Assembly (NCBI RefSeq): GCF_963259705.1
Contig: NC_081840.1
Coordinates: 372,001 to 436,000 of the forward strand
Length of the DNA stretch: 64,000 bases
Direction of reading: 5' to 3'
Source of the DNA: Myotis daubentonii
Lineage: Eukaryota; Chordata; Mammalia; Chiroptera; Vespertilionidae
The notes under the pieces were generated by a model. It was not told the origin of the DNA. It made no database searches and saw only the letters and a program-made list of their open reading frames with translations. Below are positions 44,405-61,835 of this stretch, in pieces. Positions within the stretch are counted from its first letter, which is position 1. Every line of letters begins with the position of its first letter. A program made the translations under genes and the position numbers.

Positions 44405-44580
44405 ACAATGTCACCCGCTCTGGAGTCAGACGACCTGGGTTCAAAGCTTTCCTCACCAGGACCGGCGGGTGGGCTGGTAGGTGGTGCACTTGGACCTCCA
44501 TTCCCCGTCTGTAAAGTGGGGTGACCAGGCACGCAGCTTGCGCAAAGCTCAGCGGGCGCTGAGTGAGCTGCCAGAGTGGC
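44405..44580 (+). mobile_element. MIR SINE
   Basis: CTCTGGAGTCAGACGACCTG, GGTTCAAAGC and CCCCGTCTGTAAAGTGGGGT are the MIR head, core and tail in correct order. Confidence 0.75.
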
Positions 44581-44694
44581 ACGGAGGCCCTGCCTCCTCT
44601 GTGGGCCCCTCCAGCACCTGCTGGTCACAGGACCAGGAGGCCGCACCCCCAGGACTGTTAACATAAGCAAGTTCTCTCGTCCAAATATATAGTA

Positions 44695-44700
44695 TTTATT
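44695..44700 (-). terminator. SIVA1: SIVA1 poly(A) signal
   Basis: Canonical AATAAA on the minus strand (TGACTGAATAAATACT), about 110 bases after the stop. Confidence 0.8.
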
Positions 44701-44806
44701 CAGTCATCAGTACAAAACATCCAACAGAAAGCTGCCCGCCCCCCCCCAGTCCCTCTGCATCCGCCCCGGGAGGCCGTCCTGCCTGGAAGGCCAGGTCCGC
44801 TGGGCC
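44695..44806 (-). other. SIVA1: SIVA1 3' UTR
   Basis: Short noncoding tail after the stop codon (44807-44809). The minus strand has AATAAA at 44695-44700 in an AT-rich context, with cleavage expected near 44680. Confidence 0.75.
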
Positions 44807-47800
44807 TCAGGCCTCGAACATGGCACAGCTGGCGCAGAGCACTTTCTCGTGGACGTCACTGCAGCTGCAACATCGCAGGGAGGAGAGGAGAGCGGGCGTT
44901 AGGTTAGGGGCTAAGCTGTGTCCCCCCGTTTACATAAGGAGGTGCTACCCCAGGCCAGAGACCTGACTGGGAGATGGGGCCGTTCGCTGCACAGGTAGTG
45001 AGCTAGGACGGGCCCCCTGCAGGCGGGTGTCCTGAGTAAACACACGGAGGAGGGCGATGACGCCAGGACGCGGGAGCCCCCAGCGTGCGGCAGCCCCGGG
45101 AGGTGGGACAGGTGGGGAGCAGGCCCTTCCCACAGCCTCTGGAGGAACCACCCGCCACCCATCCCAGACTTCCCGCCCAGAGCACGAGGGCAAAGACCAG
45201 CAAGTACGGGGGGCGAGACGGCCAATGAGCTGCCGACGGTCCAACCTGTGTGTCTAACGGGAGGGGGACCCCACAGAACCTCCCAGGAGTCCAGTGAGGG
45301 GTTACTGGGCCAGGTGGCGCACATCAAGTAAGGTAACGGCGAGGAAACCCAGGGATTCGCGGGGAAACTCATCAGAGGGGTCCCGAAAGGCCAGAGACTG
45401 GCATCGTGCTACAGCAGTGGTTCTCAACCTTCTGGCCCTTTAAATACAGCTCCTCATGCTGTGACCCGACCATAACATTATTTTCGTTGCTACTTCATCA
45501 CTGTCATGTTGCTACTGCGATGAATCGTCATGGAAATATCTGATATGCAGGATGGTCTTAGGCGACCCCTGTGAAAGGGTCGTTTGACCCCCAAAGGGGT
45601 TGCGACCCACAGGTTGAGAACCGCTGGGCTACAGGAAACCAAGGAGGGCTGCGGAGTCCAAGCCATCACCGAGAACTCAGAGCCGCGGGCTGGCTGGTTC
45701 TGGCTGGGGAGCCACAAACCAGCCCCCAGCCCAGCCCCAGCCAGCACCACCGAGCTGTGAGCCCCAGGACTAGGAGGTGTGGGCGGGACACGCCTGAGCA
45801 GCTGGCGAGGGGCAGAGGCTGTGGCAGAGGCCATGGTCTGGGTCCCAAGCCTGGGGACGGCAGTCGGCCTCATGGCCTGGAGCAGACAGCCCAGCCCTGG
45901 TTGTGGCCACGAGGCCCGAGGCCTGCTGACCGGGCAGCGTGAATTCTGTGGGCAGCGGGAAGGGGAAGGAGAGGCTGGCAGGACGTGCGCAGGGGTCCGG
46001 CGAGGACACTGAGGCAGGAGGAAGGTTCCAGCCCAGGGGTCGCCCTCCACCTGCCCTTCTGCTGGGCTCCTGTCCTCAAGCGAGGCGGCCACTGGCCAGG
46101 AGGCCCTGCCCTTTGGTTCACACACAAACAGAACTAAGCGGTGCCGCTCAGTTACGTTCATAACTCGCCAGCCAGAACCAGCCACAGCCTCCAGACTGGA
46201 CGGCGCAAGTGTCCCCCAGTCTCTTTTTTAAAAAAATATACTTTTATTTTCTTCAGAGAGAAAGGGAGGAGAGAAACATCAATGACGGGAGAATCACTGA
46301 TCGGCTGCCTCCTGCACGCCCCACACTGGGGATCGAGCCTGCAACCCAGGCCTGTGCCCTTGACCGGAATCGATCCGGGGACCCTTCAGTCCGCAGGCCG
46401 ACACTCTATCCACTGAGCCACACCAGCGAGGGCCCCAGTCTCTGGTCCCGTCCCTGGGAGCTGCCCTGGGGCCACCCCGGCTTTCTGAGCCGTCAGACAG
46501 CCCGACTCCCCGAGGCTGGCTTCAAGGCTGTCGGCGGAAGCTACTCATAGGCCGACAGACCTGCTCCGAGACGGGGGACGTGCCTTCTCACCGCACAGCC
46601 GCTGGGGAGGGACTCCCTCGTTCACACACGCCCCAGAGGCGGCGGCAAGCACCGCGCACCTGCTGCCCGGGGTCGGGGCGCTCAGTGGGGAGAGCCCGAG
46701 TGGGAGCCGCGCAGTCCTCATGCCGGGCCGGGAGGAGCGACCCCGCGGCCTCAGACCCAGGCTGCACTGGGACGAGCCGGCCACCGTGACGTCGGTTTCC
46801 CGGTGACTGACCACCGTCTTCACACGCCCAACCCCGGCTGTGCCACCCCCGCCCCATCCCACATCCAACACTTACTCCACGAGCGCGCACAGGGTGCAGG
46901 CCACGGCCCCGCAGCTGCCGCAGGTGCGCACGCAGTGCCCGCACAGGGCGCGCTCACACTGGCCGCAGGCCGCTCCGTCCGCCGCGCGCACGCACGAGGA
47001 GCAGGCTCGGCGCGCCGCCCCAGGCGCGTCTGTGGGGAAGAAGTGCCAGCGGTCAGCGGGCGGGGCCACTGCCTCCCCGAGGACAGGCCGACCTCCTCAC
47101 GCCCCTGACCGCCCTGGACCCTCCCGGCCACCTGAGCAGGTCCCCACACAGCCCTGCTCCGCGAGGGAGGCCCGGGGGTTTGGGCTCCTGCTACCGGACC
47201 CCAGCTCTGGGTGCCTGCGCTGAGGGGCCAGCTGGCCCTGCTTGCACTGGGGGTCTCGGCCTTCGTCCGGCGTCTCACTGTGTGGCCCACGTCACAGATG
47301 AACAGAGCTCCTGGGTCCCGCCAGGCCCGGGGTGTCAGCCCGAGACGCACAGACAGGCGGCCAGGCTGTGCCCACGCAGACAGGACTCGGAGCTGCAGGG
47401 GAGCAGGGGGGCTCACGGGCCCCGGGGTCTGCTCCTGCCCCTGCAGGGAGGCTGTTCACAGTCCCCGGCCACGGGCCCGCCTCACTCACCGGCTTCGAAG
47501 GCCGGGGCTCCCCTCCGGGTCAGGCGGCCGTCCGGTCCGATCAGCATCTGCCCGCGCGTGGCCCGGGGGGCCTCCATGGGGCCCGGCTTCGGCGACTCTG
47601 GCAGGTCCACCACGGCGCAGCCTTCCTCCCACGCGTGGTCCGTGCAGGCCTTGGCCCCGCGGAACAGGAGCTGCCTGGTCCGCTCTGGGGAGACAGCGCC
47701 CTCCGATGACCCGTCCAGCCCGGGGCCTTGCACCGCCGCCCACCCCTGCAGGCCCGGCGCCTCGCTGTGCTGCTCCCCTCCTCCCAGCGCCCCAGCTCCC

Positions 47801-49097
47801 TGCAGCACTGGCCCAGCTCCTGCTATGGAGCCCACCCCCACAGCCGGGCCGTGTGCACCCCCTGCACCCCCTGCACCGCGGCAGGCAAAGTCCTGGCAGC
47901 AGCGGCTCCTGACAGAGGCCTCGGAACTTTCCAGGCCTCTGGGGGCCCTGGACCCCCATCCGCAGCTGAAGTGGCTGCTCAGCGCGGGAGCAGGGCTGTC
48001 CATCAGGCCATGCGCCAGGCCCCAGGGGCTTTCACACGACCAAGCGCCAGGTGCCAGCCCCCCAGGCCTGCCCTTCCTCCCGCGGCCCAAGAGCCGGCCG
48101 ACTGCGGAAAGCGGGGCTCTCATGGAGTTGACCACCATTACCGGGGACTCAGATGCAGGGGCTGCCACCGGCTCTCCTGTGGCCCCTGCACCGCATGGGC
48201 GGCCTCGGCCTGGAAAGCAGCGGTGTTCACAGCCCGAGCACCGGGCAGAGGGCGGAGCAGCTGGGGCCGGGGAACCGGCGGCCTCTCCCGCTCGGACACA
48301 CAGGCCCCTCCCGGGCGGCCCCTCCCGGCTGCTCAGCGGGTACACTGTGCCCGGCCCGACCGCTCGGCAAGGCCAGCGCCACGCTGTCGCCGCCCCGCCC
48401 CGTCACCCCCCCAAACAGACGGTCCACAGCCTCGGCACCGGCGCCGGGACAGCGCCTCCGACGGCTCGCGGCCCCGGAGACCCCCCTGAACTGGACCCTC
48501 CGGCCGCGCCAAGTCCTGCTGCCCCCGCCCGCCCCCCTCCCCTGCGGGACCTGCGCCGCCCGGTCACCTGCGCTCCCCGAGCCCGAGCCCCGGAGGCGGC
48601 GCCCCGCGCAGCGCAGGGCCTGGCGGGGCGGGCGCGCTCCTCGGACACCTCCCGGCTAGAACGGGCGCTTCTGTGCGCTCAGGGCCCCGGGGCGTCCACT
48701 CCCTGACCGCTCGCTGGGCCCGAGGGGCCCCCAGGCCGGGCAGACCTGCTGGTGCGCGAGCCCCGCCTCCCGCAGGGCCGAGCCGGGGCGCACCTCGCAG
48801 AGGCCGCTCGTCTGGGGAGGCAGGGACTCGGCGTACGCGCTGTGGCCACCGCCGGTGGACGGGGGCGCATTCCCGTCCCGCTCGATGCTCCAACCTCCGG
48901 CCCCCCTGTCCCCCCGCGGCCGGTGGAACCGCCGGCCCCCGCCCCGCGTCGCAGGGACGAAGCCCTACTCCGCACTCACCGTAGGTCTCCCGCGAGTAAC
49001 GCTCAGAGCACACGCCGCGGCCCAGCTCCTTCCAGCCCACGCGGACCTTGAGCTGCAGCGGGGCCGCGACCCCGAAGGGGCAGCCCCGCTTGGGCAT
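44807..49097 (-). CDS. SIVA1: SIVA1 apoptosis-inducing factor, 4 exons
   Basis: Minus-strand exons, 5' to 3': 48980-49097, 47490-47684, 46876-47029, 44807-44864; all GT/AG, phases consistent, 174 residues plus stop (human 175). Start chosen at the ATG 49095-49097 (MPKRGCPF, the family N-terminus). Exon 2 encodes the amphipathic helix ([20 protein letters not shown]) that in the family binds BCL-XL, then the death-domain-homology region. Exons 3-4 encode the Cys-rich C-terminus, with CxxC pairs (CSSC, CGQC, CGHC, CGSC, CTLC, CASC) suited to zinc binding. Family knowledge: binds the CD27 cytoplasmic tail and promotes apoptosis, and is a p53/E2F1 target. Exon 2 is 195 bases (65 codons), so skipping it keeps frame, as in the shorter Siva-2 isoform. 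It is tail-to-tail with AKT1. Confidence 0.95.
45415..45626 (+). mobile_element. SPIN-type hAT MITE in SIVA1 intron 3
   Basis: 212 bp from CAGTGGTTCTCAACCTTC to AGGTTGAGAACCGCTG, terminal inverted repeats characteristic of SPIN (Space Invaders). Flanking 8-mers TGCTACAG (45407-45414) and GGCTACAG (45627-45634) match 7 of 8. It is internally deleted relative to a transposase-bearing element, hence nonautonomous. Confidence 0.88.
46225..46432 (-). mobile_element. Ves SINE in SIVA1 intron 3, with target duplication
   Basis: Full length. The direct repeat CCCCAGTCTCT is at 46214-46224 and 46433-46443. Confidence 0.93.
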
Positions 49098-49500
49098 CGC
49101 CACGGACCAGGGAGTTCGCGTCCGCGCCTGGCCGCCCTCCTCACGTCACAGACGCGCGCCAACCCTCGCGCGCGGCGGGGGCGGGGCTCTCTTGCGGCGC
49201 TGCGCAGGATAGGCCCAGAGTGAGGGAAGGGGCGGGGCTCTGGTGCAGCACGGCGCGGGATAGGCCGGTGAAGTACGGGGGGCGGGGCTGGTGCGCGGCG
49301 CGGGAAAAAGCTGGGCGAGTGGGCGCGCCGGGGCTGGGAGAGGGCGGTGTCGTGAGCACGCGGCGCGGGATAGGCCGGTTGGGGGCAAGACGCGAGCCGG
49401 GGGGCGGGCCCTGCGTGAGGCGCGCCGCGGGATAGGCCGAAGGAGACTCGGGGGCGGGACTCGCGAGAGGCGCGGCGCGTGATAGGGCAGAGGCGATCTC
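49098..49500 (-). promoter_or_regulatory. SIVA1: SIVA1 CpG promoter with six-fold E2F-like repeat
   Basis: CpG-rich, TATA-less DNA just upstream of the SIVA1 ATG. A core GCGCGGGATAGGCC or close variant recurs at 49202, 49253, 49298, 49363, 49424 and 49474, separated by GGGGCGGGGC boxes. The copy at 49298-49307 (GCGCGGGAAA) is an exact E2F consensus on the reverse strand. The elements face SIVA1's transcription start and probably drive it. Confidence 0.6.
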
Positions 49501-49504
49501 AGGG

Positions 49505-49900
49505 GCAGGATGTCAGCTCTTCGTTTTGTTGGTAAACAACATTTCCTTGTTTACGTCACCAGAGTTAGAGGGTAGCTCCTTTTCTCCTAATTTTCACTTC
49601 GTCGGAATCACGGAAGTGGAGAGTGACGTGTGTACGCCCGGGACGTCCGGCCCTGCGACGCCGGCGCGGCTGTCCCGACGGAGCCACGAGGCGCGCGCGG
49701 CCTCACGGGGCTCTGATCCGGAAGTGCCTCCCCACAGCCGCTCCGTCGGGCTCCTCCGTCATGCACTTCCGGTGACGAGGCTGTCGCTTTGGTCTGAGTG
49801 CACGTCACGCGTGACGTCACGTCCGCCGGGTCTCCACCCGGACGCGCAGTGTGTCGCACGGGTGATGTGTTGTAATAAGTGATACCGCAGTAGACTCGGA
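49505..49900. promoter_or_regulatory. Second promoter-like patch upstream of SIVA1
   Basis: Contains a forkhead-type inverted repeat (GTAAACAA ... TTGTTTAC, about 49530-49556), three ETS cores (CGGAAGTG about 49612 and 49721; CACTTCCG about 49764), a 16-bp perfect palindrome at 49802-49817 and an overlapping CRE TGACGTCA at 49812-49819. No coding exon was recognised. It could be a distal SIVA1 promoter or a divergent start site. Confidence 0.45.
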
Positions 49901-50034
49901 ACTCATGTGACCCCATTAGCCAGTGTCACCCCAATACACTTGATTAAAGAGGGAGTTCCGCTCCTACATGTCAGTCTAACTTTAAGATGTATTTGTCCAC
50001 TGGATGCGTTGCCAGCTCTCGCCTGGCCTGCAGG

Positions 50035-51159
50035 TGAAAGGCCCACGGCCTCTCCGGGCGGTGCGGGGGGAGGAGTCTGACCGCCCGGCTCTGAGATCCC
50101 TCCGCGCCCGCCGTAGGGCCTGGCCTCCCCGGAGCGGTCCGAGTCTCCGGACCGGCTGCGTGGTGGCCGGCGGCGGGCCGAGGGGTGGGGGCCTGGCGGC
50201 GACCGACCACAGGGGAGGTCATGGGAGCGGAAGGCCTCACCGCCTCGCTCTTCCCTCCCTTCCCCCGTGGTCGGCTCCCCGCTTGCCCGCGCTGGGGCCG
50301 AGGGTCCGTGCAGCCCTCGGGGCCCGGTCGGGGGGACCGGGGCCTGCGTGGGCCGGCCGCCGGGCCCCATGTGGGGGGCATTGGGTCCCCGGCCCACAGC
50401 GGGAGCCCAGCGCGGGCTGCCCCCACCCCCGGACCGGGCCCAGTGCAGCAGCGGCGGCAGCGGAGTGGGGCGCATGCCCAGGCTCGGGGAGGCCGCCATG
50501 CTGCAGTGCGCCGGCCCCATGGGCCGGGCCTGCTCCGAGCGGATACCGCTCCCCCAGAGCTGGGCCGCTCCACCTGCGCACCCCGTTTGCTGGGCCTGTG
50601 CCGCCCAGATGCGCTGGAGTCCCGGTCTGCCCGCGGGCCAGCTGCGGGTGCTGTGCGGAAGGGCCATCCTGCCTTGTGGCGAGTTCGAGCGGCAGCAGCA
50701 GGAGCCGGGCAGTTACTGCGCCCTCCATCTTGCCTTGGGTCCTCCATCTTGGGACAGAACCATGTGCGCCCTCCATCTTGCCTTGGGTCCTCCATTTTGG
50801 GATGGGGCCATGTGCTTCCTCACGGGAAGGAGCCGCTGCTAGCCACACCCAGGATTTCTCTGAATTAACCAATGGTGATCAAGGGAAGTGCACGCCATCA
50901 CTATGACCACATCCTGTACCGACTCGCGCCTGGCCAATCGGCCGGGCCCACAGTGCCCTCTCCTGCCCTCACTCCACCCCCCTTTAAAACCCCCTGTCCC
51001 ATCAGGCCTCGCTCTCTCGGCCACTGGACTTTCCGCTGTGTCGGTGGGTCTGGTGAACGGGGAGCGCAGGCCGGCTTGCATAATAAAGGACTCTTTGCTT
51101 TTGCATCGGACTGACTGGCTCCCTGGGGGTCTTGGGAACTTTGAAATCTGGGCACAACA
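50035..51159 (+). mobile_element. Probable gammaretroviral (ERV1) solo LTR
   Basis: The 3' half is clear: CCAAT boxes (about 50867, 50933), TTTAAAAC TATA-like box near 50982, AATAAA at 51082-51087, then a U5 ending TTTGAAATCTGGGCACAACA, typical of ERV1 LTRs. The left end is chosen at TGAAAGGCCC (50035), because CAGG precedes it (50031-50034) and follows the right end (51160-51163), a 4-bp duplication as gammaretroviruses make. No primer-binding site or viral gene follows. The GC-rich 5' part makes the left boundary tentative. It points away from SIVA1. Confidence 0.65.
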
Positions 51160-51163
51160 CAGG

Positions 51164-52072
51164 GAGGGCTCACAGGGCCCTGTCCCCGGTGCTGGGGCCA
51201 GAGTCCCGAGCAGGTGTGGGCCCCAGAGCAGGTCTCGCAGGCGGGCTCCCCGAGGCCTCTCTCCTGGGCGTGTGGACGGCCACCATCTCCTGGGTCCTCA
51301 CAAGGCCGCCCCTCTGCCTGCCTGTGTCCCATCTCCTCGTCTTATAAGGTCACCCATCAGCCTGCTTAGGACCCACCCGTATGGCCTTTCTAAAACTTAA
51401 CCACTTACAAGTGGCGTCTGAACTCATGGAACCCAGAAGCAGAGTAGAAGGTGGGACCCAGGGCTTAGGGGAGGGGCTAGGGGGAGAGGCCAGTAGGGGC
51501 GGGGCAAACAGGGGCGGGGCCATGGGAGGAGCCGGTGGGGGCGGAGCCGGTGGGGGCGGGGCCATGGGAGGAGCCGGTGGGGGCGGGGCCGGTAGGGGAG
51601 CTGGCCGGCTGCTCAGACCCGCCCAGAGGACCCAGCTCACCCTGGCTGATTCCGGTGGCTCCATGGAACCCCTTTCCTCTCTGCCTGACGCGAGAGGGTA
51701 GGTGTGGCTCTCAATGTCCCCCAAACCCTGCAGAGCTGTGACAGAGGCTGCGCAGCCAGGCGAGGGGGGCACAGCGGGGACAGGCCCATGACCAGCTCGG
51801 GCCATCTGCCCAGACCCAGGGGCCCGGCAGGACCCGCTGACACCGACCGGCGGGCGGGCTCATCACCCAGAGGGTGGGGGGGCTGGAGGGGGCGGGCTCT
51901 AGAGCGAAGCCCTTTAAATGTTTGGGAAACACAGTCACTGCCGTGGCCTCTCTTACACGGGCTGGTTCTGAGCACATAAACCGCTTGGCTTGGTGTCACC
52001 CAGACCACTGTCACGGCAAAGCATGGCTGGTGACTTCGAGTGTTTAAAAGTCAACACAAAACGACTAAGTCA
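51164..52072. other. SIVA1-ADSS1 spacer, unassigned
   Basis: No gene. Includes a GC-box minisatellite at about 51496-51600 built of GGGGCGGGGCCATGGGAGGA and GCCGGTGG. Confidence 0.5.
51496..51600 (+). repeat. GC-box minisatellite
   Basis: Alternating GGGGCGGGGC and CATGGGAGGAGCCGGTGG units, about four copies. Confidence 0.85.
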
Positions 52073-52283
52073 GCCCGGCCTGCGTGGCTCCGGGGTTGAG
52101 CGTCGACCTATGACCCAGGAGGTCAGGGTTCAATTCCCCACCAGAGCACATGGCCGGGTTGCAGGCTCGGTCCCCAGTGTGGGGCGTGCAGGGGGCAGCC
52201 GATCCATGATTCTCTCCCATCACTGATGTTTCTATCTCTCCCTTCCTCTCTGAAATCAATAAAAATGTATTTTTTAAAAAAAA
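52073..52283 (+). mobile_element. Ves SINE
   Basis: Full length from GCCCGGCCTGCGTGGCTC to an A-rich tail; B box GGTTCAATTCC. It abuts the next SINE. Confidence 0.88.
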
Positions 52284-52907
52284 CATAAAACACACAGTGA
52301 GGCCCTAGCTGGTTTGGCTCAGTGGATAGAGCGTTGGCCTGGGGACTGAAGGGTCCCAGGTTTGATTCCAGTCAAGGGCATGTACCTTGGTTGTGGGCAC
52401 ATCCCCAGTGGGGCATTTGCAGGAGGCAGCTGATCGATGCTTCTCTCTCATCGATGTTTCTTGCCGGGAGCCGGTCCATCCTTGCTGTTTCAAGGGACCT
52501 GGCATATATGGCGTACTGTTCTTAATATGTTTGCTCACCTTCTTGGCACTATGTGTTTTAACCAAGGTCACCTCTCTGAGAAAGGTTGTTTCCCCAGGTA
52601 GGGATTTTCCCCTGAAGTTAGGGAGGGGATAAAACCCCTTAACTAAGTGCCAGGCGGGTAATTAATCACTTTAACTATGAACAATCATGCTTAAGCTACA
52701 TAATCTTTACTCCCTGGAATGGAGATAAGAAATGCCCTAACCTTTGGAATAGAGATTGATAGGATTGAATCAACTGGTATAAATACAGATGTAACAAGAC
52801 AACAGGAGACAGAACTTAGAAGACAGAACCTACACACAGAACCTAGACACAGAACCTAGATACAGAACCTACACAGAACCTAGAGACAGAAGAACTTCGC
52901 TGGAGAG

Positions 52908-53096
52908 AACATGGCAAAAGATCCTGGACAGAAACTAGCCTCAGAACCTAGAGACAGAACCTAGCGAGAGAACATGGCAAAAGATCCTGGACAGAAACTG
53001 GCCTCAGAACCTAGAGACAGAACCTAGCGAGAGAACATGGCAAAAGATCCTGGACAGAAACTGGCCACAGAACCTAGACACAGAACCTATCGAGAG
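52908..53096 (+). repeat. Three 63-bp tandem repeats inside the ERV LTR
   Basis: Units 52908-52970, 52971-53033 and 53034-53096, each starting AACATGGCAAAAGATCCTGG. They lie in a wider AGAACCTAGA-rich stretch (about 52800-53300) with the same motif in degenerate form. Confidence 0.9.
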
Positions 53097-53418
53097 AACC
53101 TGGCTGAAGAACCTAGAGACGGAACCTGGCTACAGAACCTGGATAGAACACGGCAAGAGAACCTGACTAGAACCTGGTGACTGATCCTGGCTGGAGAACC
53201 TGGAGAACCTAGCAAGAGAACATGGACACAGAACCTGGCTGGAGATCCTAACCAGAACTTCGCTGGAGATCCTGACCAGAACCTGGCTAGAGATCCTGGC
53301 TAGAGATCCTGGCTAGGCTGCTGATCAACTGAATGCTGCCTCCATGTCATTCCTTCTTCGCCAACTCCGTCCACACCTTTGGGGACCCCTGGACCTGCTG
53401 GGGTTGGACCCCAGCATC

Positions 53419-53436
53419 TGGCGCCCGAACAGGGAC
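53419..53436 (+). other. Retroviral primer-binding site, tRNA-Lys3 type
   Basis: 18 of 18 bases match the complement of the tRNA-Lys3 3' end (TGGCGCCCGAACAGGGAC), placed two bases after the LTR's terminal CA, the canonical position. Confidence 0.92.
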
Positions 53437-53664
53437 CCCTTAGGTAAGCCCCTCCGCCCGTGGGATGGATAGGACTCCACCATAGGAAGAGGGTGGATAG
53501 TCTTCGCCAACTCCGTCCACACCTTTGGGGACCCCTGGACCTGCTGGGGTTGGACCCCAGCAGTTTCTGACTCTCTGTCCCTCTCCCTTCCTCTCTGTAA
53601 AAAAATCAATAAAAAAAATATATTTTTAAAAAAAGACACAGTGAGAGCAGAGCTCGCGTGACCA

Positions 53665-53946
53665 CTCCCGCTCAGCGGCTTCGGATGTTTATTGCTGACC
53701 TGCTCCAACCGGACACAACGCGGGACAGAGAGGAGCCACCACGGTCCGTCCGTCCACCCCGGGCTCGTTCCAAACAGCAGGAGCGAGCGACGGCGCGAGG
53801 CTGGCTCCCGACGTTTCAGTGAGCAGTGGTCGCGCCCACAGCCTCGGGGGAAACAGGAAAGTCCACCAAACCGCCTCACGTCTCTTCTTCTCCGGCATCG
53901 GCATTGCCTCCGAGGGCCCGGGACGCGCTGCCTGCGCCGCCGCCGC
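53665..53946 (-). other. ADSS1: ADSS1 3' UTR and poly(A) signal
   Basis: Noncoding tail after the TAG. AATAAA on the minus strand at 53688-53693 (CAGCAATAAACATCC) places cleavage near 53670. The upstream-neighbour SINE copy of the direct repeat ends at 53645, only about 25 bases beyond. Confidence 0.75.
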
Positions 53947-61535
<7,589 letters not shown>

Positions 61536-61544
61536 GAAAGAAAT

Positions 61545-61700
61545 GGGCACGGCCCCGTTCACAGGGCAACAGCCACGGCCGCTGGGACGTGGACACAGCC
61601 CAGTGTCCGCACGCGGAGCCGTCCCGACGTGGCCCCTCCTCGCCGTGGAACGTCACTCAGCCTCGAAGAGGACAGACGTCGGACACCTGCTACAACGCGA
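61545..61700 (+). mobile_element. GC-shifted L1 3' end relic
   Basis: GGACACAGCCCAGTGTCCGC and CGTGGAACGTCACTCAGCCT parallel the L1 'ggacacaacccaagtgtccatc' and 'aatggaatattactcagcc' stretches. Confidence 0.5.
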
Positions 61701-61835
61701 TGGACGTGAGGACGGGTGGACGTGAGGACGTGAGGACGGATGGACGGGAGGACGGGGGGACGTGAGGACGGGTGGACGTGAGGACAGATGGACGTGAGGA
61801 CGGGTGGACGTGAGGACAGGTGGACGTGAGGACGT
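61700..61835 (+). repeat. GGACGTGAGGAC(A/G)G(A/G)T minisatellite
   Basis: About nine copies of a 10-20 bp unit grown out of the L1 relic's ATGGACGTGAGG. Confidence 0.88.

Larger units (their letters stand above)
52462..53562 (+). mobile_element. Class II (betaretrovirus-like) ERV remnant: LTR + PBS + 62-bp LTR end
   Basis: Full left LTR 52462-53416 (TGCCGGGAG...CCCCAGCA, 955 bp). At 53419-53436 is TGGCGCCCGAACAGGGAC, a perfect tRNA-Lys3 primer-binding site. After only 64 more leader bases (with a possible splice donor, AGGTAAG near 53443) comes 53501-53562, an exact copy of the last 62 bases of the LTR. A 6-bp target duplication GTTTCT flanks the whole unit (52456-52461, 53563-53568). No gag, pol or env sequence is present. 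The 6-bp duplication, Lys3 site and LTR 5' end suit class II ERVs. A TATA-like TATAAATA is at 52778-52785; I see no AATAAA. Confidence 0.88.
52302..53635 (+). mobile_element. Ves SINE split by ERV insertion
   Basis: The left part (52302-52461) carries boxes A and B; the right part (53569-53635) resumes with CTCTCTGTCCCTCTCCC and the A-rich tail. The SINE's own target duplication ACACAGTGAG is at 52292-52301 and 53636-53645, so the host SINE was complete before the ERV landed. Confidence 0.93.

Noticed and set aside
53419..53436. Endogenous lentivirus, suggested by the Lys3 primer-binding site
   Set aside because: Betaretroviruses such as MMTV share this site; the 6-bp duplication and LTR 5' sequence fit class II ERVs better, and no viral coding sequence exists to test it.
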